This document shows, in pieces, positions 17,519 through 24,875 of a stretch of DNA of 64,000 bases. This DNA comes from Coneutiohabitans sp964457925. Its GTDB lineage: Bacteria; Zhuqueibacterota; Zhuqueibacteria; Zhuqueibacterales; Zhuqueibacteraceae. The position numbers and the translations under genes are program-made. Position 1 is the stretch's first letter; every line of letters begins with the position of its first letter. The stretch spans positions 75,359 through 139,358 of the forward strand of contig CAYWGH010000015.1 of NCBI GenBank assembly GCA_964457925.1, read 5' to 3'. A model generated the notes under the pieces. That model saw only the letters and a list, made by a program, of their open reading frames with translations, ran no database searches and was not told where the DNA came from.

Positions 17519-18936
17519 GTAACAAAAGTAACATGAATTCCACAGAAACATCGGGTTCCGGGTCGCCGACCTGGTGGCTCGTGTTCGTCAGAGAACTTAA
17601 TGAACTGTGGATGGGAGGAAAAGCTCCGGTTCTCCTGCTTATTTTTAGCATCTTGTTGGGCATTATGACTTATGTGATGGCAAGCAACAGTGAATTAAGC
17701 CTTATTCCCCCGCAGGAAATGACTTATGAAACACTGAAAGCCGCAATTGCTGTGGGCTTGTTCATCAGCTTGATTATTGGCGCAGACAGCATCAGCGGCG
17801 AGCGGGAACGTGCAACGCTTGAGTCGCTGTTGCTTACGCCGACAAGCCGCCGGCAGATCGTCATCGGCAAGTTTCTCGCCGGTGTTTCGCCCTGGCCGGT
17901 TGCTTATCTAATAGCCATTCCCTACATGAAGGTTCTCTCACAGGGTAATGAAGTTTTTGCTGCTGCCGTGCCGTGGGGCGCGCTGACCGGCACCCTTTTG
18001 GCGCCTGCGTTTACGGCGATGGGCATGCTGGCGAGTTTCTGGTCCAACTCCAACAAAACCAGTTTGTTTACCGGATTGGGTTTGTATGTTCTTTTTCTGC
18101 TTCCGTCTCAATTGCCGGGCCGTGCACAAACCGGCCAAATGGGATCGCTGCTGCAACAGGTAAATCCGATTGCCTCCACGAATCATTTTCTTTCGAAGAT
18201 TCTGGTAAACAACCGCACATTCGAAGAGTGGTGGCCTTGGCTGGTCGCGCCCGCGCTGTTGGCCCTCTTGCTCTATGGTTTGCTGTTTCTCTGGGCCGCT
18301 CCAGGTCTCCGCCTCGAAGGTGGAAAGGCCGGCAAGTTTTGGACGAAGATGGGCCGTCTTATTGGCGTGTCTGCGCTTGCCGGCATGATGCTCGTGTGGA
18401 GCGCGGCGCCGGTCGCAGCACAAGAATCATCCGTGCTTCACCAGGATTTGCAGATTACTATTGACATGGAACACCAAACGGTGAAAGCGGGCGATCACAT
18501 TATTTACAACACCACCGTGACCAACAACGGCACGGAGACTTCTGCACCACTGTGTTTGGCGATGAACATCATCAATCTTGATGCTGCTGGCGATATCGTT
18601 GATCCGGAAGATTGGTCGCCGCAACGAACGCAATACGTCGATGGCCTTGCCGCAGGCCAGTCCGCCACCCATTCCTGGCGCGTCAATGCGATTCTGGATG
18701 GCGATTATTTGATTTATATGGTCGTTATACCGGAACCGCCGGGCCAGGATGCCACCAGTCTGCCGGTAGCCAGTTCGGGCATTCACCTGATTGTCACGCC
18801 GTTTACCAAACTCAATCCCGGCGGTGTGCTGCCCTATGCGATTGGAGGCCCGGTTGTGTTGATTTTGGGTATCGTGCTTTTGTACCGCATGCGGCGTCGG
18901 AAAATCGACATGGGCGAGTCGCCGGAAGAATCCTAA
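17515..18936 (+). CDS. ABC-2 permease fused to a periplasmic Ig-like domain
   Basis: 473 residues. Residues about 1-270 are an ABC-2 (NosY-like) permease with six hydrophobic segments and the cytoplasmic motif SGERERATLESLLLTPTSRR. At about residue 275-305 follows a segment that looks like a signal peptide (VSALAGMMLVWSAAPVAAQ, an AxA-type site), then a beta-sandwich-like domain of about 140 residues (ITIDMEHQTVKAGDHIIY, TTVTNNGTETSAPL, similar in style to CARDB/DUF11 domains), and a last transmembrane helix near VLPYAIGGPVVLILGIVLLY with an RMRRRK stop. It appears to be a permease fused to a formerly separate exported membrane-anchored protein. Cargo unknown. Confidence 0.85.
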   Translation: MSNKSNMNSTETSGSGSPTWWLVFVRELNELWMGGKAPVLLLIFSILLGIMTYVMASNSELSLIPPQEMTYETLKAAIAVGLFISLIIGADSISGERERATLESLLLTPTSRRQIVIGKFLAGVSPWPVAYLIAIPYMKVLSQGNEVFAAAVPWGALTGTLLAPAFTAMGMLASFWSNSNKTSLFTGLGLYVLFLLPSQLPGRAQTGQMGSLLQQVNPIASTNHFLSKILVNNRTFEEWWPWLVAPALLALLLYGLLFLWAAPGLRLEGGKAGKFWTKMGRLIGVSALAGMMLVWSAAPVAAQESSVLHQDLQITIDMEHQTVKAGDHIIYNTTVTNNGTETSAPLCLAMNIINLDAAGDIVDPEDWSPQRTQYVDGLAAGQSATHSWRVNAILDGDYLIYMVVIPEPPGQDATSLPVASSGIHLIVTPFTKLNPGGVLPYAIGGPVVLILGIVLLYRMRRRKIDMGESPEES

Positions 18937-18982
18937 AAATGCCAGCTCTCAAAGCAGCAGCGATTGCTTCTTGCCGCTGAAA

Positions 18983-19034
18983 AACCGCCAAGGCGCAAAG
19001 AACGCCAGGAAATAGTTGTCGAATTCTTTGCGCC
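18983..19034. repeat. Dispersed repeat copy B with inverted repeat
   Basis: Bases 18983-19010 resemble the repeat at 5718-5746. Within it GGCGCAAAGAA (18992-19002) is the exact complement of TTCTTTGCGCC (19024-19034), so this copy can fold into an 11-bp stem with a 21-base loop. It lies between the ABC permease and the next lipoprotein gene. It may be a palindromic dispersed element, and in RNA could shield the operon's 3' end. Confidence 0.55.
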
Positions 19035-19152
19035 TCGCGATTAAAGTTTTTGCTTTTGTGCTAAAAATTTCACTCATATTGTGCCACCTGTTTTGCTCAA
19101 AGAGTATCTCTCTGCCGTTAAATGTGCATGGCCTGAATTCATGGAGGCAAGG

Positions 19153-19836
19153 ATGCAGCGCCGTCAACGATGGATGATTCTGCTGGTAACGGTTCTCTTG
19201 GGATTGCAGCTTTTCGCGTGTCAACAAAAGGCTGAAGCCCCGCCTGATCTTGACAAGTACGCCAAAATTGAGTATACCGGGCAAGCGTTGCACCGTGTGC
19301 GGTTGACTGCGAAACGGGCGGCGGAGCTTGGTATTGCAACAGCGCCGGCTCGTGAGGAGAAAATATCCGGGCAATTGCGCAAGATTGTTCCCACCGCTGC
19401 GGTGGTTTATGATCAACAGGGCCGTGCCTGGGTGTTCAAAAGTCCGGATTCGCTGGTTTTCGTGCGAGAACGTGTCAGCGTCGAATACATTGACGGCGAG
19501 CGTGCGGTTTTAGTGGAAGGCCCGGAGGACGGCGCGCAAGTTGTGACCGTCGGAGCGTCGAATCTATTCAATGATGCATTCAGCCCGGCTGGGGAAGACC
19601 TCGTTGGAAGCAAAACAGAAGTGAGCGGCCAAGCGCAAGGCTCGATCGGTACGATCACCATGCAGGATGATGGTACGCTCAAAGTCGTACATCGCGCCAC
19701 CGGAGCAAGCGGTCTGACCGCTAAAGTGGTCATTGAATACAAGCCGAGCGATGAAGACTATCAGAAGCTCCTCGATCGCGTTGGAGGCTTGCAGGTAGGC
19801 GAAACCAAGAGCATTGACTTGTTGTCGGAGAAATAA
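19153..19836 (+). CDS. Miniature RND adaptor-like lipoprotein with C-terminal extension
   Basis: 227 residues from ATG 19153 (GGAGG at 19143-19147); upstream in-frame starts lack this site. Lipobox LFAC puts the lipid on Cys23. Like the 9564 protein it joins an adaptor N-terminal segment (VRLTAKRAAELGIATAPA) to the membrane-proximal segment (IVPTAAVVYDQQGRAWVF, then VFVRERVSVEYIDGERAVL and VTVGASNLF), without lipoyl or hairpin domains. Unlike 9564 it has about 90 extra residues, with TITMQDDGTLKVVHRATG and a Lys/Asp-rich end. It follows an ABC exporter rather than an RND pump, which suggests these short adaptors serve more than one exporter type. Function unknown. Confidence 0.7.
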   Translation: MQRRQRWMILLVTVLLGLQLFACQQKAEAPPDLDKYAKIEYTGQALHRVRLTAKRAAELGIATAPAREEKISGQLRKIVPTAAVVYDQQGRAWVFKSPDSLVFVRERVSVEYIDGERAVLVEGPEDGAQVVTVGASNLFNDAFSPAGEDLVGSKTEVSGQAQGSIGTITMQDDGTLKVVHRATGASGLTAKVVIEYKPSDEDYQKLLDRVGGLQVGETKSIDLLSEK

Positions 19837-19888
19837 TAGGCTGTACGAATTCAAGTGTAATGCAAGCGATATGTGTAAAGGAGTCAAA

Positions 19889-20575
19889 ATGGCAAAACGA
19901 TTGCAGATGTTGGCTGGAGTAACACTTTTTTTAACTGTTTTTTGTCTGATGTTGGGATTCAGCGACAAATCCGCTAGGGCGCTTGCCACTGCAAAAAGCG
20001 TCGAAACGCAAGAAAAGAAGGCGAACGGCGCAGCGCCGGATGTCGTCATTTATGCTTCTGATCTGCCGGAGAGCGCGCTATCGGAATTTGATTTTTGGGA
20101 AGACCCGGCTTCACCCGGCGGCAAGCTGGCTGGAACGCCCAACACCGGCGGGAATTTGGATCCTCCTCCGGAGAGCGATCCTCACGTAAAGTTCAAGATC
20201 AAAGTTCAAAGCGGCGTCGCTTATCGCTGCTGGATTCACATGAAAATCGGCGCGCCCAAGGGCGTCTCGCAGGCGAATAAATTCTGGGTGCAATTCTCGG
20301 ATGCGGTGGATAAAACGGGCGCCCCGGTTTTTAAACCCGGCACGAAAAGTTATTTGACCGCGCAAGGCCCGACCAAGCAGGGCTGGGCTTGGGTAAGCTG
20401 TGATCTGGAAGGCGCCAAATCCGCCTCCGAGTCGTTAATCACCTTCAAAATCAACGGCGATATCACTGTGCGCATGCAGGCCGGCATGGAAGGCGTGGGC
20501 TTTGATCAATTGGTTTTAAGCCCGGCAAAGTACTTGGATAAACCACCTTCTGAGACGATTGTAAAAAAGTACTAA
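19889..20575 (+). CDS. Secreted hypothetical protein, beta-sandwich-like
   Basis: 228 residues from ATG 19889, with AAAGGAG at 19877-19883. A hydrophobic leader (MLAGVTLFLTVFCLMLGF) and an Ala/Lys-rich linker precede a domain starting DVVIYASDLPESALSEFDFW. The body (VKFKIKVQSGVAYRCWIHM, KFWVQFSDAVDKTG, GWAWVSCDL, VRMQAGMEGVGFDQLVLSP) has the strand pattern of a jelly-roll carbohydrate-binding module; this is by eye only. The final Leu-Ser-Pro motif after a Gln-aligned strand is common in such modules. Its stop codon overlaps the start of the next small membrane gene. Confidence 0.65.
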   Translation: MAKRLQMLAGVTLFLTVFCLMLGFSDKSARALATAKSVETQEKKANGAAPDVVIYASDLPESALSEFDFWEDPASPGGKLAGTPNTGGNLDPPPESDPHVKFKIKVQSGVAYRCWIHMKIGAPKGVSQANKFWVQFSDAVDKTGAPVFKPGTKSYLTAQGPTKQGWAWVSCDLEGAKSASESLITFKINGDITVRMQAGMEGVGFDQLVLSPAKYLDKPPSETIVKKY

Positions 20576-20820
20576 TGGGAGAATTGGAGAAAGCGATGGA
20601 AACAGCAAAAACATTGTCAAAAACTGACGCTTCTGCTGCTGGATGGAGTAGTCTGATCCTCATGTCCGTGAAGATAGCAGTTGTGGGCTTTGTGGTGCTG
20701 CAAGCAAAGGAATGGTTTGACGCCGGCATGTTAGATACACCTGCCACCGCGATGGATGCGGGCTTGATCGCCGCCGGAGTGTTTGTGGTAAATGCCATCC
20801 TCAAGTTGTTAAAACTCTAG
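20575..20820 (+). CDS. Small membrane protein, two TM helices (81 aa)
   Basis: The start ATG shares one base with the upstream stop codon (TAATG), a sign of coupled translation, and GGAG precedes later internal codons rather than the start. Two hydrophobic stretches are visible: LILMSVKIAVVGFVVLQ and LIAAGVFVVNAILKLLKL, separated by an acidic loop. No family recognised. The coupling makes it a likely partner of the secreted protein before it. Confidence 0.65.
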   Translation: MGELEKAMETAKTLSKTDASAAGWSSLILMSVKIAVVGFVVLQAKEWFDAGMLDTPATAMDAGLIAAGVFVVNAILKLLKL

Positions 20821-20866
20821 CCGGTTGATCGCAAAAGTAATGTTTCACAGAAAAAGGAGGAGCGAC

Positions 20867-21253
20867 ATGAACAAGCTTGGCGTATTCCTGTTTGTTGGGG
20901 TTATGTTCGGTTTGTCGCAGACCGCTGCGAGCCAATTCGTGAGCGATTCGACCAACGTGCAAACCGTTGCCGCCATAAAACAAATGGATGATAATGCCTG
21001 GTTCACTCTGGAAGGATACATTGTGAAGCAAGTCCGCGAAGAGAAGTATGTCTTTCGCGATCAAAGCGGAGAGATTGAGGTCGAAATCGACAAGGATAAG
21101 TGGAAGGGCCGCAAGGTGACCCCCAGCACCAAAATCAGGATTGCAGGTAAGGTTGAGAAAGAGTGGTTAAGATCGATGGAAGTGGAAGTCAAGCGCATCG
21201 AATTGGTCGACGGCGACATGAAAACACAAGATCGTTCTAACTCAGCCCGTTAG
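20867..21253 (+). CDS. BOF-domain (YgiW/YdeI-like) periplasmic protein
   Basis: 128 residues from ATG 20867, with AAGGAGG (20854-20860) upstream. A signal peptide ends QTAAS; then the bacterial OB-fold pattern VQTVAAIKQMDDNAWFTLEG, YVFRDQSGEIEVEIDKDKW and IRIAGKVEKEW covers nearly all of the mature protein. YgiW/YdeI proteins are small periplasmic stress-tolerance proteins (cations, peroxide, antimicrobial agents) whose ligand is not established. It ends the gene run that begins with the ABC exporter; a terminator follows. Confidence 0.88.
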   Translation: MNKLGVFLFVGVMFGLSQTAASQFVSDSTNVQTVAAIKQMDDNAWFTLEGYIVKQVREEKYVFRDQSGEIEVEIDKDKWKGRKVTPSTKIRIAGKVEKEWLRSMEVEVKRIELVDGDMKTQDRSNSAR

Positions 21254-21584
21254 ACGGCGGTTGCGGGCCAGGGCTTTGAAGAAAAATTGCGCTCGCAGAA
21301 GGAAAGTCAAGCAGGCTTTCCTTTTTATTTTGCCCAAATCTTCCGAGCGCCCAGAGGGTGGGCGCTGATTGCATCTGCTTCGTGATGGGCCATTGCAGCG
21401 CACTTGAATTATAACCTTTTTCACCGGTGTGTGCAGCATTCGTAGTCCTCCCCCTCGTGGGGGGGGGCTTGTTGCGACCGCGAATTTATTGGCTTCGATA
21501 GCCGCGCACATGAGGGCGGGAGCTATAAAGCCTGTTCATCCAAATGAAAAACACTATAAGCTAGAGGCCATTCGGAGATAACAG
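21254..21584. other. 331-bp intergenic region with terminator and GC hairpin
   Basis: Contains the terminator at 21299-21330 and a G-run hairpin around 21448-21467 (CCCCCTCG against a run of nine G) that is not followed by a T-run. No coding sequence is supported. GGAGA at 21574-21578 precedes the next gene. Confidence 0.6.
21299..21330 (+). terminator. Rho-independent terminator after BOF gene
   Basis: AAGGAAAG (21299-21306) pairs with CTTTCCTT (21316-21323) over a nine-base loop and runs into TTTATTTT. It closes the ABC exporter/envelope operon. Confidence 0.75.
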
Positions 21585-22433
21585 ATGAAACGCAAAAAGA
21601 TTGTGTTTGCGCTGATCACGACCGCCATCGTTGTGCAACCCATTGTCGGCTTTTCCCAGGAAGTATTGCCGCGATACTTGCGTGATCGCGGCCCGGGAAT
21701 GCCGTTGTCACAATTTGGCACCTACATCGAAAAAGGCGAATTGAAAATCTATCCTTTTTATGAATACTATAGCGACAAAAACGCAGAGTATAAACCTGCA
21801 GAGTTGGGTTACGGTTTGAATGAAGATTTTCGCGGCCGTTTTCGCGCCAATGAAGGTTTGATTTTTTGGGCCTATGGTCTCTCGAATAAGCTGGCCGTTG
21901 AATTTGAAATGGCGGCGATTTCCGCCACGCTCGACAAATCTCCGCAGGATCCCTCCGCCATGCCGGCGAGGCTTGAGAAATCGGGGCTGGGCGATGTGGA
22001 AGGGCAAATTCGTTATCGCTGGAATCGTGAGCGGCCCAACACGCCCGAATTTATCAGTTATTTCGAAACGGTTTTCCCGACCGCGGAAAAGTATAGTCTT
22101 ATCGGAACCAGCGACTGGGAATTCAAATTCGGCTCGGGCTTGATCAAAGGATTCCGTTGGGGTACGATTACGCTGCGCGCGGCAGTGGAGTATGCGGCGG
22201 CAGAGAAGGCCGCCGGCCCTGGCGAGTATGCCATTGAGTATCTAAAACGAGTATCCGATAATTTCCGCGTATTCTTGATGCTGGAAGGCACCGAAGATGA
22301 AGTCTTTTTGATTCCCGAGATTCAGGCGCATTTCAGTCGGGTTGTGGTACTCAAAGTCAATAGCGGCTTTGGTATTACTTCAAAAGCGACAGATTTTGCG
22401 CCGGAAATCGGCCTCATGTTTTCGGTGCATTAG
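21585..22433 (+). CDS. Outer-membrane beta-barrel protein (phenol-MetA-like style)
   Basis: 282 residues with a signal peptide (ALITTAIVVQPIVGFSQ). The mature part has repeated short strands with alternating hydrophobics (ELKIYPFYEYYSD, NKLAVEFEMAAISATL, VEGQIRYRWNRE, FISYFETVFPTAEKYSLIG), the pattern of the transporter-like barrels grouped with MetA-pathway proteins. SGLGDVEGQIRY corresponds to SGIGDVEVSVKH in the cytochrome fusion at 23237, so the two barrels are probably paralogous and form a set. Function unknown. Confidence 0.7.
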   Translation: MKRKKIVFALITTAIVVQPIVGFSQEVLPRYLRDRGPGMPLSQFGTYIEKGELKIYPFYEYYSDKNAEYKPAELGYGLNEDFRGRFRANEGLIFWAYGLSNKLAVEFEMAAISATLDKSPQDPSAMPARLEKSGLGDVEGQIRYRWNRERPNTPEFISYFETVFPTAEKYSLIGTSDWEFKFGSGLIKGFRWGTITLRAAVEYAAAEKAAGPGEYAIEYLKRVSDNFRVFLMLEGTEDEVFLIPEIQAHFSRVVVLKVNSGFGITSKATDFAPEIGLMFSVH

Positions 22434-22519
22434 AGTCGCCGGCAAAATGATTCAATATCAAACCATTTTACTCATCGTGCTAGTGAATTATTTTGCCTAG
22501 CAAGAATCAAGGAGTCGAG

Positions 22520-23224
22520 ATGAAAAAACGATTGTGGAGGCTTAAGGGAGCTGCTCTTTTTTTGGGTGCTTACGGTTTGGTTTTGGCAAACGTCGGTAGC
22601 GCGTCCAATCCGCCTGAATCCTTTACCGTTGCGAGTGTTCACTTCGAACAAAATGCTACGGACGAGGATGTCGAAGTCGTGTTCGAAGTCAAGGGCGGTG
22701 ATGAAGGGCTGGCGAAACTCGCGATCGTTTCTCCGGACGGCCGCACGGTCGTCAATTTCACCGCGCCCGATGCTTCCACCTTGGGAATACGACAGTTTCG
22801 TTTTGAATCACCCGAACCCAAGGATGTCAAAGGTTTGAAAGCCGCTTATCCGGAGGGTGTTTATACGTTTGCCGGTGAAACCGCTGCCGGCGTCAAATTG
22901 CAGGGCAAAGCGACGCTGCATCACACCCTGCCGGCAACGACATCATTTGTTCAACCCAAAGCCGAAGCGGAGGGTGTGCCGGTTAAAAACCTCGTGATCG
23001 CCTGGGCGCCGATTAAGAACGTTGCGGCTTATATCATCTATATCGAACAAGACGAACTGCAGGTAGAATTCACGGCAAGGCTGGACGGAAATGTGTCTAA
23101 GCTTGCTGTGCCCGACGGTTTTCTCGTTCCGGGCAATCAGTACACGCTGGGTCTCGGAACGGTAGCAGAGGATGGCAACGTATCGATTATTGAAACCTGG
23201 TTTACGACGGCTGAAACAGACTGA
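22520..23224 (+). CDS. Secreted Ig/FN3-like protein
   Basis: 234 residues from ATG 22520 (AAGGAG 22509-22514). The signal peptide is GAALFLGAYGLVLANVGSA. Two beta-sandwich-like modules are suggested: residues about 30-130 (VEVVFEVKGGDEGLAKLAI, GVYTFAGETAAGVKLQGKA) and about 140-234 (LVIAWAPIKNVAAYIIYIEQ, LVPGNQYTLGLGTVAEDGN), the second resembling a fibronectin type III fold. It lies 12 bp before the cytochrome-barrel gene and may be a structural or docking partner of it. No enzyme motif. Confidence 0.65.
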   Translation: MKKRLWRLKGAALFLGAYGLVLANVGSASNPPESFTVASVHFEQNATDEDVEVVFEVKGGDEGLAKLAIVSPDGRTVVNFTAPDASTLGIRQFRFESPEPKDVKGLKAAYPEGVYTFAGETAAGVKLQGKATLHHTLPATTSFVQPKAEAEGVPVKNLVIAWAPIKNVAAYIIYIEQDELQVEFTARLDGNVSKLAVPDGFLVPGNQYTLGLGTVAEDGNVSIIETWFTTAETD

Positions 23225-23236
23225 GGGATATCGCCG

Positions 23237-24325
23237 ATGCAAGTTCTTTATCGACTCATGGCCTCTTTTGCAGTGGTGTTACCGATTGGTCTTTGTGAAG
23301 CTCAGGAAGATCGTCAAAGCAGCAGTTCGCGCGGCAAATTTTTGTATGAAGAATATGCCGGCTGTGCAAGTTGTCACGGTTTTGATGGCAAGGGCAATGT
23401 TGAAGGCGTGAAGCTTGATCCACCGCCTCCGGATTTGACCGATTGCAGCTTTAATTCGCGCGAGCCTAGGCGTGATTGGGCCGCCGTGATTACGCGCGGG
23501 GGCGAGGCGCGCGGCCTTTCCATGAGCATGCCCGCGTATGGCGAGGTTTTAACCGCGGCGCAGATCGACACGATTATCGATTATTTGAAGACGTTTTGCG
23601 TTGACGAAGGCTGGCCCCAGGGTGAGTTGAATTTTCGGCGGCCGCAGATCACCTCCAAAGCTTTTCCTGAAAATGAGGCGTTGCTGATTCCAACCTATAC
23701 CAATGACACTGAGACGTCGACGGTTACCAAGTTAGTCTACGAGAGGCGTCTGGGCCGAAAGGGTCAGTGGGAAGTCGCTGTGCCGTTCACCACGGAATCC
23801 GGCCCGGCTTCGTCTTCGGGCATCGGCGATGTTGAAGTGAGCGTGAAACACGTGCTTGCCCATCGCCCCATGTCACAATTCATCCTCAGCGGCGGACTTG
23901 AAGCAGCCGTGCCCACCGGAAAATCTGATATTGGTACTGGCAACGGAACGTGGAAGCTTGCTCCCTTTCTGGCTGCCGGCAAAGGGTTTGATGGCTTTTA
24001 TATTCAATCCAGCGTGAAGTTCGAAGCGCCAATAGAATCGGAGGCCGGCGAAAATGAGTTGCTATACAATCTTGCCTTCACCCTGCCATTGACCAAAGAG
24101 AAAAAGGGACTGATCCCCATGCTCGAATTCAATGGCATCACTGCGGCCGAATCCGGCAAGACGGAATTGTTTATCACGCCGCAGTTTTATTACGGCCTAG
24201 TCCGCCGCGGCCATATTGCCGTTTCATTCGGCAGTCAAATTCCGGTGAGCAGCGAACGGCCGTTTGACTATCGTCTCGTCGGATTCTTGCTGTGGGAGTA
24301 TGCCGACGGTGGGCTGTGGTGGTGA
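23237..24325 (+). CDS. Cytochrome c fused to outer-membrane beta-barrel
   Basis: 362 residues, ribosome-binding site GAGGGA at 23223-23228. After a signal peptide, residues about 30-120 form a class I cytochrome c: heme site CASCH (Cys43, Cys46, His47) and a likely distal ligand Met98 in SMPAYG, followed by the usual C-terminal helix AQIDTIIDYLKTF. Residues about 140-362 have the strand pattern of the barrel protein at 21585 (SGIGDVEVSVKHVLAHRP, FILSGGLEAAVPTGKSD, ELFITPQFYYGLVRR). A single chain with a heme domain and a barrel recalls Cyc2-type iron oxidases, though the barrel here is shorter and the heme domain looks like an ordinary cytochrome c. It could carry electrons across, or sense redox at, the outer membrane. 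Confidence 0.82.
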   Translation: MQVLYRLMASFAVVLPIGLCEAQEDRQSSSSRGKFLYEEYAGCASCHGFDGKGNVEGVKLDPPPPDLTDCSFNSREPRRDWAAVITRGGEARGLSMSMPAYGEVLTAAQIDTIIDYLKTFCVDEGWPQGELNFRRPQITSKAFPENEALLIPTYTNDTETSTVTKLVYERRLGRKGQWEVAVPFTTESGPASSSGIGDVEVSVKHVLAHRPMSQFILSGGLEAAVPTGKSDIGTGNGTWKLAPFLAAGKGFDGFYIQSSVKFEAPIESEAGENELLYNLAFTLPLTKEKKGLIPMLEFNGITAAESGKTELFITPQFYYGLVRRGHIAVSFGSQIPVSSERPFDYRLVGFLLWEYADGGLWW

Positions 24326-24418
24326 TGTCACTAAAGGGCCATTTGGAAATTGCCGTTGGAAATTATTCGTCAAAATTAGCAGCGTATTTTCCAGCTTTTT
24401 ATTGCAAGGAAATTCATT

Positions 24419-24748
24419 ATGCGCAAGCCATTTTACTTAGCTTTTTTGCTCGCCCTCATGCTTGGGGTATTCCTCGGCTGCAGCTCCTCAGAAAAAACGG
24501 AAGAAGCTGCACAACCTTCTGTTTCAGCAAATGGCGCCTCGGTTGCGCCGGCGGCAGAGGGTAAACAAATACAATATCGCGCTGTGTGCATCGAGAAACA
24601 AGCCCATGCCGGCAACGAATATGTCCTGAGCAAATGGCTCGACGACAAAGAAAAGGCCAATAGCTTTGGGCAATATCATGGGGACTTCAAAGAAAAAGGC
24701 CACCGGTGGAGAGTCGATGAGCGCGTTAAGCCGGAGAGCAAGCCTTGA
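24419..24748 (+). CDS. Small lipoprotein (109 aa)
   Basis: AAGGA at 24406-24410 precedes ATG 24419. Lipobox FLGC places the lipid on Cys21. A Ser/Ala/Glu linker leads to a compact C-terminal part of about 55 residues (IQYRAVCIEKQAHAGNEYVL, SKWLDDKEKANSFGQYH) with one Cys and several His, ending in a Pro-rich tail. No family recognised. It sits between the cytochrome-barrel and the TonB receptor. Confidence 0.65.
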   Translation: MRKPFYLAFLLALMLGVFLGCSSSEKTEEAAQPSVSANGASVAPAAEGKQIQYRAVCIEKQAHAGNEYVLSKWLDDKEKANSFGQYHGDFKEKGHRWRVDERVKPESKP

Positions 24749-24875
24749 TCGGCTAGCATTGCGGATAACCTCGAGCAACTCGCGATCAACAACATTTCTT
24801 CGCCGGAGAGGCGGGCAACCAGCAGCGCCGTCGTGCGGAAAATGCCTCTGCTCGTTTTTAGCTGAAGAGAAAGGT

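Noticed and set aside
21448..21467. GC hairpin with a run of nine G
   Set aside because: No T-run follows and the preceding terminator already ends the operon; kept only as a note in the intergenic entry.
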